A stretch of 53,036 bases of DNA from an uncultured Methylococcaceae bacterium (GCA_903934875.1 CAIZPP010000172.1:1-53036); one strand, 5' to 3'. Positions 17,335 to 27,455 are shown, counted from the first letter of the stretch. Made by a program: numbers and translations. Notes: generated by a model not told the origin, from the letters alone.

Positions 17335-20037
17335 TTAATTTGTAGGGGTAAATAACATTTGTTCTGGCACACAGACCATCTGCACCGCCAATGAGGCGGG
17401 CGTCAGCCCAGGTGAACCGGGCAGGGTTGCCTGAATGAGTTGAACCAGGCCATTATCTCCACCGGGCGTGTTGATGTTCAAAGCAGAATTATTGCCGCTG
17501 CGCAGGGTGCTTGAAATATCTACCCAAATAGACAAGTTATTCTGTTCAATGACCGTTCCAATATTACTGGATGAATACCCCGTGACACCCGGAATATAGC
17601 GCATCTCTATACCTTGATCCTCCACGCCGAATACCAAGCCTTCGCTAGGTTCGGTAAAAGTAAGCTTGACGGGTATGTCAGGGTAGAGGGCAAACAGCAG
17701 ATCACTGGCAAGCAACTCCAAACGCAAGGGTTTCATAGCGCCAAGCGCATCGTTCGCCGACCAGGCGCTGATTTCCAGATTGGGCCAACCAGCGACACCC
17801 TGTGAGCGCAACACGAAACCCGCCGGATTCAACTGAGCAGCGATTGGACTGGGTGCGTTGTATCCCAACAGCGCATCGCGGACTTCTGCCATAGCATCTT
17901 GCACCGCTTCGTATAGCTTGTTGCGCATCAGTTGTTGAAACAGCGAATCGCGGCCGGTTTGTATTCCCAAACTCAGTGCGCCATCCAATAAGGCATCCGT
18001 CCAGTTTTGGTCCAAATAGAAAAAGCGAATAGTCTCCGGGGGCAATAGACTAGGATGGGGCACCAAATTATTGAACGGCACGTTATTTAATAGGGCTGTT
18101 GCCGCCAACCAATTGATGACTTGCTGGGCATCTTGGTCGCTATCACTCACTTGTAGGCTGCTATTAACCGGTAAGCTAGCCACACCGGCATAGGTCTGAA
18201 TGTTGACACTGGTTGAGTTGATTGGAGTATCAGCGCTAACCGTAACCCAAGTGCTGCTCGTGCCATCGGGGCTGTAAATCAATATCTCAGTGCCGTTATT
18301 GATGGCTTCACTGATACCCGGTGCAGTGACTGAAAGGGAGGTGGCATTGGGTTGCAGTGGCGCGGAAAGTGTCCCCAGGTTATCCAAGCCGGCAAGATGT
18401 TGCAGCAGACTGGTGATTTGCGGCTGCTGCATTAGATTGATGATATCTTGCGGTGCCACCACCGGTTTCGCAGGTGTTGCGTCGTGAATAATCAGGGAAG
18501 CGTCCGCAGGGGTGAAGCCACCCTTCTTGCCGATTTTAGTGGCAATCGTTTGGTAAAGACCGGTCGCAAAAAAATCCTGAAATGCTTGAGTGACAATGCT
18601 TCCATCCAACAATTGCGCCAAATCGGTCACGCCTGTGGCGGTGAGGTTGCCCTGGGTGTCAATCAAGCCATCTTGGAACATTTTCGACGCATAAGCCGGA
18701 CTGTTCATGTACTCTAGGATCAGGTCTATCACGTTGTTTGCGTTGTTCCGCCAATTCAACAGGCTTTGCGTAAAGGATTTGCTGGCCAGAGCCAATGAAC
18801 GCCCGGTCTGAAAGGCGGTGGCGTAGGATAAATCGAACAGCCCCGTGTCGGTTTCAAAAATCTTGGCATCACCCGTTGAAAATGGAACGCGGGGATTAAC
18901 CGCTTGGCTAGGGCCGGTTGACTCCAAAAAGCGGGTCACTGGCACGGGCGATAGCGGACCGCGATACCAAGCGAAGGTCTGGTCACCACTGAGCATGGCG
19001 TAACTCAATGGCACATAGCCGTCTTGCAGGCGTTTTTGCACCATTTGAACGGTTGCCGATGGTTGCTCTGAGGGGGACGGACTCGGCAATGGCAAACGCA
19101 GCAGCAAGTCAGTGCCCGCATTGCTGTAGGCGGAGACTAAGTTCGTCATTAGGTCGTTAAAGCTCTGCATTGAATCCAGGCTTGAGGTATACGTCCAGCT
19201 ATATAGCGAAATCATGCGCACCGTCGAGTATTTAGTACTGTCCACCTGCGCCGGGCCGGTTTGGCTGAGGGCGGATTCAAAACCCTCCAATGAGACCAGA
19301 TGTACGATATTACCTATAGATGCCGAGGTGCTGGCCGGAGGCACACCAAACCGATTGGCAATCACGGTACTAAACCAGCCATTGGATAGATTTTCCGCCG
19401 ACAAGGCTTTATTTTGCAGGCTGACTAGCCGGGTATGGGTAAGAAAGCGCAAATCATCAATGCCAGGCGCAAGGCTGTTAAAACTGGCCACAGGAATATC
19501 GATCACATTGCAATTAATCTGTGTGGCAACTTCATCGGCTTCTAATATCAGAGTAGGCCCGAGTGTGTCTGCAGGCGGCGTTATAACCTTGTCCAAGGTG
19601 ACGGATGATGACCGGTCTCGATTTTGCTGGCTGCCCTGAGGTAGCGTTTCAGGTGATGGTAGCTCATCATCGGTAAATACCAGCAATGCAACCCAAGGGA
19701 TGGCTGTCGGGTCACTAAGGTCAAGATTACGCTCCCAAGGCAGAGACTGCTGATTCAGCACAAGCTGTGGCAAAAAAAGATGGTAATCACCCGTGGCATT
19801 GTCAGGAGGAAATACCTGGTTGACATAAGCAGGGGGCAATTGAAAACGTGGTCCCCGCACAATCAATGACTGGGATATGGGTTCCTGTGGCTGTGCGGGG
19901 ATATTGCCTGGATTACTGCCATTGACAGATAATGTCTGTGAAAGCGTGATGGTAAACTGCCCATCTTTAAGTGCAGGAACATAATTGTCGTAAAAGCTGA
20001 CTGTTATATCATTTGAATTTGTTGCGGTCTTGTTCAT
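17335..20037 (-). CDS. Large protein of unknown family, 900 aa
   Basis: A 900-aa protein with no recognised domain. The N-terminal part contains VRGPRFQLPPAYVNQVFPP, FLPQLVLNQQSLPWERNLD and a strongly hydrophobic strand PWVALLVFTDDELP. The C-terminal part has LEISAWSANDALGAMKPLRL and ends QMVCVPEQMLFTPTN. It is soluble by inspection, with no signal peptide. The start codon lies 8 nt from the edge of a family-2 repeat, and the only ribosome-site candidate (AGGTG) comes from the repeat junction. It is followed after 10 nt by the 1273-aa gene, so translation of the pair is probably coupled. Function unknown; association with the DUF6603-like neighbour is contextual. Confidence 0.8.
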   Translation of the reverse strand: MNKTATNSNDITVSFYDNYVPALKDGQFTITLSQTLSVNGSNPGNIPAQPQEPISQSLIVRGPRFQLPPAYVNQVFPPDNATGDYHLFLPQLVLNQQSLPWERNLDLSDPTAIPWVALLVFTDDELPSPETLPQGSQQNRDRSSSVTLDKVITPPADTLGPTLILEADEVATQINCNVIDIPVASFNSLAPGIDDLRFLTHTRLVSLQNKALSAENLSNGWFSTVIANRFGVPPASTSASIGNIVHLVSLEGFESALSQTGPAQVDSTKYSTVRMISLYSWTYTSSLDSMQSFNDLMTNLVSAYSNAGTDLLLRLPLPSPSPSEQPSATVQMVQKRLQDGYVPLSYAMLSGDQTFAWYRGPLSPVPVTRFLESTGPSQAVNPRVPFSTGDAKIFETDTGLFDLSYATAFQTGRSLALASKSFTQSLLNWRNNANNVIDLILEYMNSPAYASKMFQDGLIDTQGNLTATGVTDLAQLLDGSIVTQAFQDFFATGLYQTIATKIGKKGGFTPADASLIIHDATPAKPVVAPQDIINLMQQPQITSLLQHLAGLDNLGTLSAPLQPNATSLSVTAPGISEAINNGTEILIYSPDGTSSTWVTVSADTPINSTSVNIQTYAGVASLPVNSSLQVSDSDQDAQQVINWLAATALLNNVPFNNLVPHPSLLPPETIRFFYLDQNWTDALLDGALSLGIQTGRDSLFQQLMRNKLYEAVQDAMAEVRDALLGYNAPSPIAAQLNPAGFVLRSQGVAGWPNLEISAWSANDALGAMKPLRLELLASDLLFALYPDIPVKLTFTEPSEGLVFGVEDQGIEMRYIPGVTGYSSSNIGTVIEQNNLSIWVDISSTLRSGNNSALNINTPGGDNGLVQLIQATLPGSPGLTPASLAVQMVCVPEQMLFTPTN

Positions 20038-20045
20038 TCTGCACC

Positions 20046-20169
20046 TACAGCGTTTTTAATATCGAAGAGTTACTTGGTGAGTTATATCATTTTGCAAAGC
20101 AATTCACACAATGGGTGGTTTGATTGAGTTGTCCTTTATTATTTTTCTTTGTTAAGAAAAAACGCTGTG
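20046..20169. repeat. Family-2 repeat (TACAGCG termini), copy a
   Basis: This 124-bp element starts TACAGCGTTTTTAATATCGA and ends AAAAAACGCTGTG. It fills the whole gap between the stop of the 1291-aa gene (20170) and 8 nt before the start of the 900-aa gene (20037). Its first about 55 bp are nearly identical to 29807-29861, and its right end matches the sequence flanking the family-1 MITE at 46401. Confidence 0.75.
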
Positions 20170-23100
20170 TTATAGTATAAGTGGATTGCCGTTTATCCAT
20201 ATACCTGGATTGGCCGCAAAATTTGTTAGATCATCATTTGTTTGCGGGTTATATCCAAATTGTTGTATCAGAATATTATAAATATCTGTCCGAGTGGAAG
20301 TGTTTATATTAGGCCCTATGTATTGAGAACAGGAGTTTTTCACCACTATCGGCACTGGATCAGGGGCTAGGCTAGTACTGCTTAATGGCAGGTAGTTGGA
20401 TGGTTGATCTACTATATCAACTGTATAGGCTGTCGTGATGTCTATCGCTAGAGCATTATTGCCATTAGGGGTCAGTGAGGTCAATTTTGGCGTGATCGTC
20501 TGAAAACCGAACAATCGTCCATTCAGCACGGCATTTTTCTCAGGAGACGCATTCTTTGCGAGTGGTTTTCCCCATTTTGCGGCTTGAGTATTTACGATGC
20601 TCGCCGTCAGATCAAAATTTCCCGCTAGATCGTAAGTTTCCTGTGCGTCACTATCGGTTAGTGTCACGGTAAGGACCGAATGGTTCAGCGTGGCAGCCAT
20701 CGGTCGTATGCACACGTAATAATTATTCCCATCGGGACAGATATTTTCAGCCAGCCATTGGGTTTGTGCCGCCTCCGCTGCAGCGGGTGTAATATCAATT
20801 TCTGTCAGCGGGATAACGCTAAGTGTTGAGAAGGAAAAATCGGCAGGGCTGACGATCCACACAGGATTACCATTGGCATCGCTTATGGTGGAATTTACGC
20901 CACTAACTGCTGTGATTGACAGTATGGATGGGGTGCTGTTTGATGAGCCTGCGGGGTTTCCACCATTGGTATTGTTAGACTGGGGTACTAAGGTTTGTAA
21001 AAATCCCTGCCCTTTACTGTCGGTCCAGGCAATGGGTTTATTCGATGTTGAAGCCGCACTAGAACCGAATTTGATGGTGAAAGAAATGATATGCCAATCG
21101 ATATGGACTTTACCTCCCATGCGCGGCCCCCAAAGATGGAGGGTTGCGCCTAACTCAACCTTGAGCGTCACACTGACAAATAATACATGTATCCGGTAGG
21201 ATACGCCGACACTGACAGAAACCTCCGCAATATAATAAAAGGGTGACCATGTGACAATCACGTCCATTTGGGCGGTGAACCAGGCTTTCAGGCCTCCCGA
21301 ACTGAAAACAATTTGCAATCCCCCTCCTGCCATAATACAACTGGAGGTAATCGTATAATAATAATCGCCACTGATGGTGACATCTTTTTCCACCCGCCAT
21401 TTGTAACCAAGGCGCGGGACTTTTGGGTAATAAGACGGTGGCGTGAATGATGGACTATAACCCCCTAGCGTTACCACAAAATCACCGGCATGTGGATTGC
21501 TGCCAAACCAGCTATAGAATGCGAACCCGCCTGTCAAATGGCAACTGGGGTCTAATACATAGCTATTTTTACTTAATATTGCCGTGGCCTTAATCACACC
21601 CTGTGCAGGAATGATTTGAATGTCAATACCTAGCTCCGCATAGGAAAACAAGGTGCTACTCGGTGGCGAACTGGCATTGGGACTGGCGAGCGGCACGCTC
21701 ATCCAAGAATCACCTAATACGCTGATCTCCAGTTCGTTGCCAAACTCAATGTTCAACAAAGCAGAGGTATGCAAAAAGTCATACGAAGTAAAGCGCACCC
21801 CCGCCGCCAACCAGTACTCTCCCCGCTGCGGTGGAATGCTACTGTCCATTTTTGCCAATACGGCGTTAGGCGTCGGGAATGCCCAAGCCTTGCTTGTTGA
21901 GTTCTGCGTAGCGCCTAATAGGGCGGGATTGCTTAATGCCGCGACCAGTGGAAACGAACCCACCTGATCCGGGGCCGGTAGCAAAATGGCGCGGTTATAG
22001 CCGAAGCCACCTGCCAAGCCAGTGACATAGAAACACGCAGGCCCACCGATGGGCGCAAGTGCCGTGCCGAAAATAAACAGTGAGGCATATCCATCTTGCT
22101 GAGTGCCCACATAAGCATACGAACCCAGTGCCGACAATGAGAAAGTTCCGGTTTCCACTATAGCCGTGCCGTCGTATTCCGTATAGTTTTGGGTGGACGA
22201 GGCCGGTACTTTTACCAAAGCGGCATCAATGCTGATTGACCCGGCATTAAAGCTCACCCCCATCCCATCAAGGTCTACGCTGTAATCACCCAGTGTTGTT
22301 GGCGTAGTGGCCGGAATATTGACTGACAAATCGTCAAGTGTAATGCTTAATGGCCCAACGCTTATGCCACCATCAAAAAGCAGTGATAACTTATTTTCAC
22401 TGTCGATCCAGCCTATCCCTAAGGACGTGCATGCCAGCGGGCCTAGTTTGCGGTTGATGGGAAGATTTAATGGGTCGGCGGCGTTACCGTTTTGATCGTA
22501 AAGCCGTACATCGAAAGAACCTCCCTGATACCATGCCGTCGCCATGCCAAACGTCGGATTGACAGGCGTTTGGTCGCCCGGGTTTGTATCGGCATTGGAA
22601 TTGGAGTTACTTGACTGCAACAGGTTTTGTGCCACGGGGTTGCTGCCATCGCCTACGTTTCCACTCACGGCAGGCACCAGTGGAATGCCAAATTCATCCA
22701 GTTTGGCCGCAAAGCCATAAGTCCAGGACGAGGGCTCGTCCAAGGTCACCGCATTGAGGGTTGCACGTAACTGTGACCCCTGCAATGTGTAGCCTCCTTG
22801 GTTTATCAATGGATTTTGCGGGGTGCCGATAACATCAAACCCAATGCTGGAAAGCCCGAATCCTGGAGCAAAAGTATAATTACTATCGGCTGACAGGTTT
22901 AACAGGCTAAGCGTGATGCCGTCTAATGGCGGTGTAATGCCAGTTGGCATGGTGCGGGTCATCCAGTTCCCTTGGTCGGTCTCTTGCTCCAGCCACTTGC
23001 CTAGGCATAAACTGACTACAGCTTGCGTGCCTTTTTGATCATTATTCAAAGGAATATCCAACGCAACTTGTAGCCCGAAAATTGCAGAATTTCCGGTAGT

Positions 23101-24045
23101 AATGGTGCTCTTATAGAATGATATACTGCCATTGTCAGGCAGGTTCACTAGTACTTGACTGTCAGTATTATTAAGGACGTTGATTATCAGATTCTGGATG
23201 AAGTTAATTGCAATCGTCCTTGGGTCTGTGTTCTGTAATTTTTCCAACGACAGCCTGTACGTTACAGGGGTTGCCTGATTGACTGGTTGGATGAATCCCG
23301 TGTCATCAAGCAACTGTCCTGTAGTGAGTGCCGAATTCCCAATTGCCAGACGCAACCAGCTTGCCACGGTTGTATTCTGCAGTAAAAAATTTAAACAATT
23401 TGTTGCGTCAATGCTTGCAATCACCGAACTGATGGTGTCATAGCGATCCGGAGAGGTCGTGCCAGTCAAGGCCTGAAACTGCAATGACATCGTAGGTGTC
23501 GCTGCGCTAAGGTATATACAGGAATCAATCTGTATTCCAGTAAACGAAAGCGCATTAGTTGCACCCGCCACACTAAATGAAGTGCCATCAGTTTTCGCCA
23601 CGCCCAAGCCTAGTTGCAACCCTGCGTCGGTCTGGTCAAGTAGAAATTCTGCTCCTGAATTATCGAAATAGAAAAGAGGTATATATACATAAGCATTGAT
23701 AGTAACGTCATCAGATGTATATGGCAAAATGGCTCCCATTCCAATATTGCCAAAAATCGACCCCTGCTTAGGTAACACTAGGTAAAAAGGTAAATTATTA
23801 TTGCTGTCGTCAGGGTTGGGAATCTGTAGCCAATAAGTACCGGCAATAGGACTGTTTTTTATTGGGTCATCCAATACATCATAAAAAATGGAAACTAACA
23901 GGGCAAGGCGTGTATTGATGGTCTCTAAGCTATTGATAGGCGTATTAAACCAAGCTATGTCTACAGAATCGTTATTCTGTAGTAATCCAACAAACTTCCC
24001 CAAGTCGAGTAGTAATGAGTCACTAATTTGGTCTAATGTTGCCAT
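20170..24045 (-). CDS. DUF6603-like giant beta-rich protein
   Basis: A 1291-aa protein and the first gene of the five-gene train. Residues about 685-990 resemble what I know as DUF6603: GYNRAILLPAPDQVGSFPLV, WLAAGVRFTSYDFLHTSALL, YAELGIDIQIIPAQGVIKA and GPRMGGKVHIDWHIISFTIK, an alternating-hydrophobic pattern typical of a long beta-solenoid or barrel. The N-terminal half is also beta-rich with repeated NLPI/GPLSITLDD phrases. There is no signal peptide and no aromatic-terminal barrel signature. The function of DUF6603 proteins is unknown to me. It is divergent from mrcB, with a family-2 repeat occupying most of the shared 164-bp upstream region. Confidence 0.8.
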   Translation of the reverse strand: MATLDQISDSLLLDLGKFVGLLQNNDSVDIAWFNTPINSLETINTRLALLVSIFYDVLDDPIKNSPIAGTYWLQIPNPDDSNNNLPFYLVLPKQGSIFGNIGMGAILPYTSDDVTINAYVYIPLFYFDNSGAEFLLDQTDAGLQLGLGVAKTDGTSFSVAGATNALSFTGIQIDSCIYLSAATPTMSLQFQALTGTTSPDRYDTISSVIASIDATNCLNFLLQNTTVASWLRLAIGNSALTTGQLLDDTGFIQPVNQATPVTYRLSLEKLQNTDPRTIAINFIQNLIINVLNNTDSQVLVNLPDNGSISFYKSTITTGNSAIFGLQVALDIPLNNDQKGTQAVVSLCLGKWLEQETDQGNWMTRTMPTGITPPLDGITLSLLNLSADSNYTFAPGFGLSSIGFDVIGTPQNPLINQGGYTLQGSQLRATLNAVTLDEPSSWTYGFAAKLDEFGIPLVPAVSGNVGDGSNPVAQNLLQSSNSNSNADTNPGDQTPVNPTFGMATAWYQGGSFDVRLYDQNGNAADPLNLPINRKLGPLACTSLGIGWIDSENKLSLLFDGGISVGPLSITLDDLSVNIPATTPTTLGDYSVDLDGMGVSFNAGSISIDAALVKVPASSTQNYTEYDGTAIVETGTFSLSALGSYAYVGTQQDGYASLFIFGTALAPIGGPACFYVTGLAGGFGYNRAILLPAPDQVGSFPLVAALSNPALLGATQNSTSKAWAFPTPNAVLAKMDSSIPPQRGEYWLAAGVRFTSYDFLHTSALLNIEFGNELEISVLGDSWMSVPLASPNASSPPSSTLFSYAELGIDIQIIPAQGVIKATAILSKNSYVLDPSCHLTGGFAFYSWFGSNPHAGDFVVTLGGYSPSFTPPSYYPKVPRLGYKWRVEKDVTISGDYYYTITSSCIMAGGGLQIVFSSGGLKAWFTAQMDVIVTWSPFYYIAEVSVSVGVSYRIHVLFVSVTLKVELGATLHLWGPRMGGKVHIDWHIISFTIKFGSSAASTSNKPIAWTDSKGQGFLQTLVPQSNNTNGGNPAGSSNSTPSILSITAVSGVNSTISDANGNPVWIVSPADFSFSTLSVIPLTEIDITPAAAEAAQTQWLAENICPDGNNYYVCIRPMAATLNHSVLTVTLTDSDAQETYDLAGNFDLTASIVNTQAAKWGKPLAKNASPEKNAVLNGRLFGFQTITPKLTSLTPNGNNALAIDITTAYTVDIVDQPSNYLPLSSTSLAPDPVPIVVKNSCSQYIGPNINTSTRTDIYNILIQQFGYNPQTNDDLTNFAANPGIWINGNPLIL

Positions 24046-24080
24046 AAATTTAATCCTATTTCAGCGTTTTTACTATCAGA

Positions 24081-24202
24081 TACAGCGTTTTCAACATCAA
24101 ATAGTTACTTGATAGTGGGTATGTAAGCACAGGTTATTCGGTTAACCTGAAGGGTTAACGGAATGTCTGTTTTAGGTATATTTTTAAGATGAAAACGCTG
24201 TA
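24081..24202. repeat. Family-2 repeat, copy b
   Basis: This 122-bp element runs from TACAGCGTTTTCAACATC to GAAAACGCTGTA. It contains the GTTAAC-N7-GTTAAC dyad at 24136-24164 and ends 7 nt before the mrcB start. Another TCAGCGTTTTTACTATC fragment lies just outside its left edge (24061-24077). A nearly identical inverted copy is at 29966-30083. Confidence 0.8.
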
Positions 24203-24209
24203 GCTGTAA

Positions 24210-26582
24210 ATGCAAAAAAAAAGGCGTCGAATTTCCACCAAAGCAAAGCCACAGCCAGCCCCCCGCACTTTTTTCAGAAAATTGAAAAAATGGCTGTTTA
24301 TTATAAGCATTATGCTTATTATTGCACTGGTTCCCTATGTTTATTATCTGGACTATACCGTCCGCCAACAGTTCGAGGGCAAACGATGGGCTCTGCCTGC
24401 CAGAGTCTATGCCGCGCCCATTGAACTGTACGCAGGGCTTGCGATGGACGATGCCCGTCTTGCAAAAATCCTCCAGGAACTGAAATACCGGCCCGACCCC
24501 GACCTTTCCACCCAAGGCAGCTATGTACGCTTAGGCGGGGAAATAACCCTCAACACCCGCCAGTTCAAATTCTGGGACAAACCCGAGCCGACCCACCGGG
24601 TGCGCATCGTTTTTTCCGGTGGCACTATCGAAACCATCGAAGAGGTGAATGAAGGGAAAGAGCTTTCCCTGCTGCGTATGGAACCGATCCAGATCGGCAG
24701 CTTCTATCCTGCGCTGAAGGAAGACCGCGTTCTGATCAAACTGGACCAAGCCCCGAAGCCTCTGGTGAATGCGCTGCTGGCAGTGGAGGACCGGGATTTT
24801 TACGATCATTTTGGCATTTCCCCCAAGGGTATTTTGCGGGCGATGTGGGCCAATCTACGCGCAGGCGGATTGGTGCAGGGCGGCAGTACGCTGACCCAGC
24901 AATTGGTGAAAAACTTTTATCTCAATTCCGAGCGCACCCTGATACGCAAGCTCAACGAAGTCATTATGTCGCTGATTTTGGAGGCACGTTACTCCAAGGA
25001 TGCGATTCTTGAAGCCTATCTTAACGAAATTTACCTAGGGCAGGACGGGGCGCGGGCGATTCACGGGTTTGGCCTGGCCAGCCAGTTTTATTTCAGCCGT
25101 TCGCCGGACGAGTTGGAACTGCACCATTGCGCTTTGCTGGTGGCTTTGGTCAGGGGTCCGTCCTTTTACGATCCCGTGAAGACGCCGGAAAAGGCGAGAA
25201 AACGCCGCGATATGGTGTTGGACGAAATGGCCGATTTAGGCTATATCACCAAAGCCCAGGCGGACCAAGCCAAGCTCAAGCCTTTGGATGTGCTAAAAGA
25301 CACCCATCAAGCGATTAGCCGTTATCCCGCCTTTCTCGATTTGGTCAGGCGCCAGTTGCAGCAGGAATACCGCAACGAAGATTTGACCTCCGAGGGCTTG
25401 GGGATTTTCACCACCTTGGATGTGGAAGCCCAAGACAATCTTGAGGCGGCCATAGAAACCACCCTGAAGAAGCTCGACAAACAAACCAAGACCGATGTGC
25501 CCTTGGAAACGGCGGCCATCTTCACCCGCCGGACGACAGGCGAAATCGTCGCATTTGCCGGGGCACGCGATCCCACCGTCGCAGGCTTCAACCGCGCCTT
25601 GGATTCTGTCCGCCAGATTGGCTCGCTGTATAAACCAGTGGTCTACCTGACCGCTTTGGCCGATCCCCAAAAATACACCGTCATCACCCCGCTGCAAGAC
25701 ACAAGCTTCCGCCTCTCCAGCCCCGGCAGCGAGACTTGGGTGCCGAAAAATTACGACGGCCACGAGCATGGTACGATTGCTTTGCACAAGGCTTTGGCCA
25801 ATTCCTATAATCTGGCGACGGTGCGCTTGGGCATGGGTGTGGGGGTCGCACATACCGTGAAAACTTTGCATAAGCTAGGCGTCGAACGCTCGATGCCGGT
25901 GTTTCCGTCCACGCTGTTGGGGGTAGGGGAGTTAAGCCCTATGGAAGTGACGCAGATGTACCAAACCCTGGCCAGCGACGGTTTCGTCACCCCGCCCCAT
26001 GCCATCCAGTCGGTGGTGGCGCTGGACGGCAAGCCGCTGCAACGCTATGGTTTGAAAGTGAAGCAGACCATCGACCCGACCGCCGTTTTTCTGGTCGATA
26101 CCATTTTGCAGGAAGTGGCGCGTGAAGGCACAGCCAAGCCGGTTTATGCTTATCTTCCCCGCGATTTCAATGTCGCCGGCAAGACCGGCACCACCAACGA
26201 TATGCGAGACAGTTGGTTTGCCGGCTTCACTGGCGATTATTTGGGTGTGGTCTGGATTGGCCGGGATGACAACCAGCCCGCCAAACTGACCGGCGCACAA
26301 GGGGCGCTGCAAGTGTGGGGCGCGACCATGCGCAAGGTCAGCCGCGAGCCATTAACGCTGGACCCGCCTGACGATGTCTCCATGGTCTGGATCGACCGCA
26401 ACAACGGGCTGAGGGCCAGCGAAGCCTGCCCCAGCGCGGCCCGCTACCCGTTTACCGAAGGCTCCGCGCCGAAAGGTTTTTCCGCCTGTACGCAAGGCGG
26501 CGGAAGCCCGTCCGACAAACCCTCAGAGGGCGGGGGAGGGGAGGGCGAAAAAGACGAGTCTTGGTTGAAGGGCTTGTTTTGA
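24210..26582 (+). CDS. mrcB: Bifunctional penicillin-binding protein 1b (glycosyltransferase/transpeptidase)
   Basis: A 790-aa class A PBP that polymerises lipid II and cross-links peptidoglycan, anchored in the inner membrane. A basic cytoplasmic tail is followed by one TM helix (about 29-51), then a UB2H-like region (about 65-150). The GT51 domain shows EDRDFYDHFG and GGSTLTQQLVKN. The transpeptidase has GSLYKP (SxxK), SYN (SxN) and KTGTT. The C-terminus is a Gly/Ser-rich tail. The ATG at 24210 has no Shine-Dalgarno sequence and sits 7 nt after a family-2 repeat. Codons 2-4 contain an A9 run (24214-24222), a potential slippage site. Divergent from the five-gene train; no functional link is implied. 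Confidence 0.95.
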   Translation: MQKKRRRISTKAKPQPAPRTFFRKLKKWLFIISIMLIIALVPYVYYLDYTVRQQFEGKRWALPARVYAAPIELYAGLAMDDARLAKILQELKYRPDPDLSTQGSYVRLGGEITLNTRQFKFWDKPEPTHRVRIVFSGGTIETIEEVNEGKELSLLRMEPIQIGSFYPALKEDRVLIKLDQAPKPLVNALLAVEDRDFYDHFGISPKGILRAMWANLRAGGLVQGGSTLTQQLVKNFYLNSERTLIRKLNEVIMSLILEARYSKDAILEAYLNEIYLGQDGARAIHGFGLASQFYFSRSPDELELHHCALLVALVRGPSFYDPVKTPEKARKRRDMVLDEMADLGYITKAQADQAKLKPLDVLKDTHQAISRYPAFLDLVRRQLQQEYRNEDLTSEGLGIFTTLDVEAQDNLEAAIETTLKKLDKQTKTDVPLETAAIFTRRTTGEIVAFAGARDPTVAGFNRALDSVRQIGSLYKPVVYLTALADPQKYTVITPLQDTSFRLSSPGSETWVPKNYDGHEHGTIALHKALANSYNLATVRLGMGVGVAHTVKTLHKLGVERSMPVFPSTLLGVGELSPMEVTQMYQTLASDGFVTPPHAIQSVVALDGKPLQRYGLKVKQTIDPTAVFLVDTILQEVAREGTAKPVYAYLPRDFNVAGKTGTTNDMRDSWFAGFTGDYLGVVWIGRDDNQPAKLTGAQGALQVWGATMRKVSREPLTLDPPDDVSMVWIDRNNGLRASEACPSAARYPFTEGSAPKGFSACTQGGGSPSDKPSEGGGGEGEKDESWLKGLF

Positions 26583-26692
26583 ATAGATGTAGACATCCTC
26601 CCATTTAGCCGCTATGTTATTACGCAGGTTATAACAACGGGTAATGACATGCTGACACTAAAGCTAACAACTAATCGTCGAAGGCAATTTAT

Positions 26693-27346
26693 ATGAGCAG
26701 CTTTGATGAAAAATCTTATATAAAAAATCTCCAAGTTTATAATGATGAGACTAGGAAATTATTCAATAACAAAAATAAAATAAAGCGTGAACGTTTGGTT
26801 GTTAAAGCGTTTCTAAGAACATTAGGTATTTCTTTTGATGATATCGATTTAACTGCGCCAACTGAAGAACCAGTTGATGTAAAGTATCGAACAGCACACT
26901 TTCAAATTCGAGAATTATTAAAGAAAGAACGTAAGCGAGGTGATGAATTAAAACACGAATATAATAAGTACAATAATGTCACATCAATTGATGAATTACT
27001 TGAGCCGTATTCACCAAGCAAACCAGTAAGTTTGGCACAATTAGCTTCTTTTGAAATACCGAATTCCCTATCGAAAAAGGCAAGCGAATATCCTAAAAAA
27101 TATCCTAGGGGTTGTCAAGATATTGATGCTCTTGTCTATGTAAATATCGACGATAAATATTTGTCTAATTTTCAATTGTCAGAGGAAGATGTAAAATCCT
27201 TGAAATATCAAAATTGGAGATCTGTTTCAATCTTGTTTCCACCATATGGAGTGGTTTTAATTGCTGAAGCAGAAGCCCCTGATTTTCTAAATATAGTTAA
27301 ATGGCAACCGCAAAATAGATGGGACCCAGATACTCTTTTTGAATAG
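26693..27346 (+). CDS. DUF1780-family protein, putative nuclease-like
   Basis: A 217-aa protein; AAGG lies about 8 nt before ATG 26693. The order of conserved blocks fits the DUF1780 family known from Pseudomonas: FNNKNKIKRERLVVKAFLR, EPVDVKYRTAHFQI, DIDALVYVNI and WRSVSILFPPYGVVLIAEAE with APDFL. The family has been described as putative endonuclease. The E..D and F.I spacing in the second block would suit a PD-(D/E)XK core, but this is not proven. The gene is markedly AT-rich compared with mrcB and psd, has many Lys/Asn/Ile codons, and ends before a strong terminator. It looks like an independently acquired unit. Confidence 0.7.
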   Translation: MSSFDEKSYIKNLQVYNDETRKLFNNKNKIKRERLVVKAFLRTLGISFDDIDLTAPTEEPVDVKYRTAHFQIRELLKKERKRGDELKHEYNKYNNVTSIDELLEPYSPSKPVSLAQLASFEIPNSLSKKASEYPKKYPRGCQDIDALVYVNIDDKYLSNFQLSEEDVKSLKYQNWRSVSILFPPYGVVLIAEAEAPDFLNIVKWQPQNRWDPDTLFE

Positions 27347-27455
27347 CATTAACTGCAAGTTACCAGTAATACTGGATATTTGGTCACGATTTGTCTAGTC
27401 GCAGGCTTCCTTGTTTAACCGGGTTTCCTGCGGGAAGCAGGAGCTTCCGGGGCCT

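Noticed and set aside
17325-17372. Sixteen-residue N-terminal extension of the 1273-aa protein
   Set aside because: It would overlap the preceding gene and lacks a ribosome site, while ATG 17324 has AAAGGAAAGG just upstream.
8417-24045. Toxin-complex or contractile injection cluster
   Set aside because: No baseplate, sheath, Rhs, TcB/TcC-like or AAA+ chaperone genes are seen; propeller and Ig folds alone do not support it.
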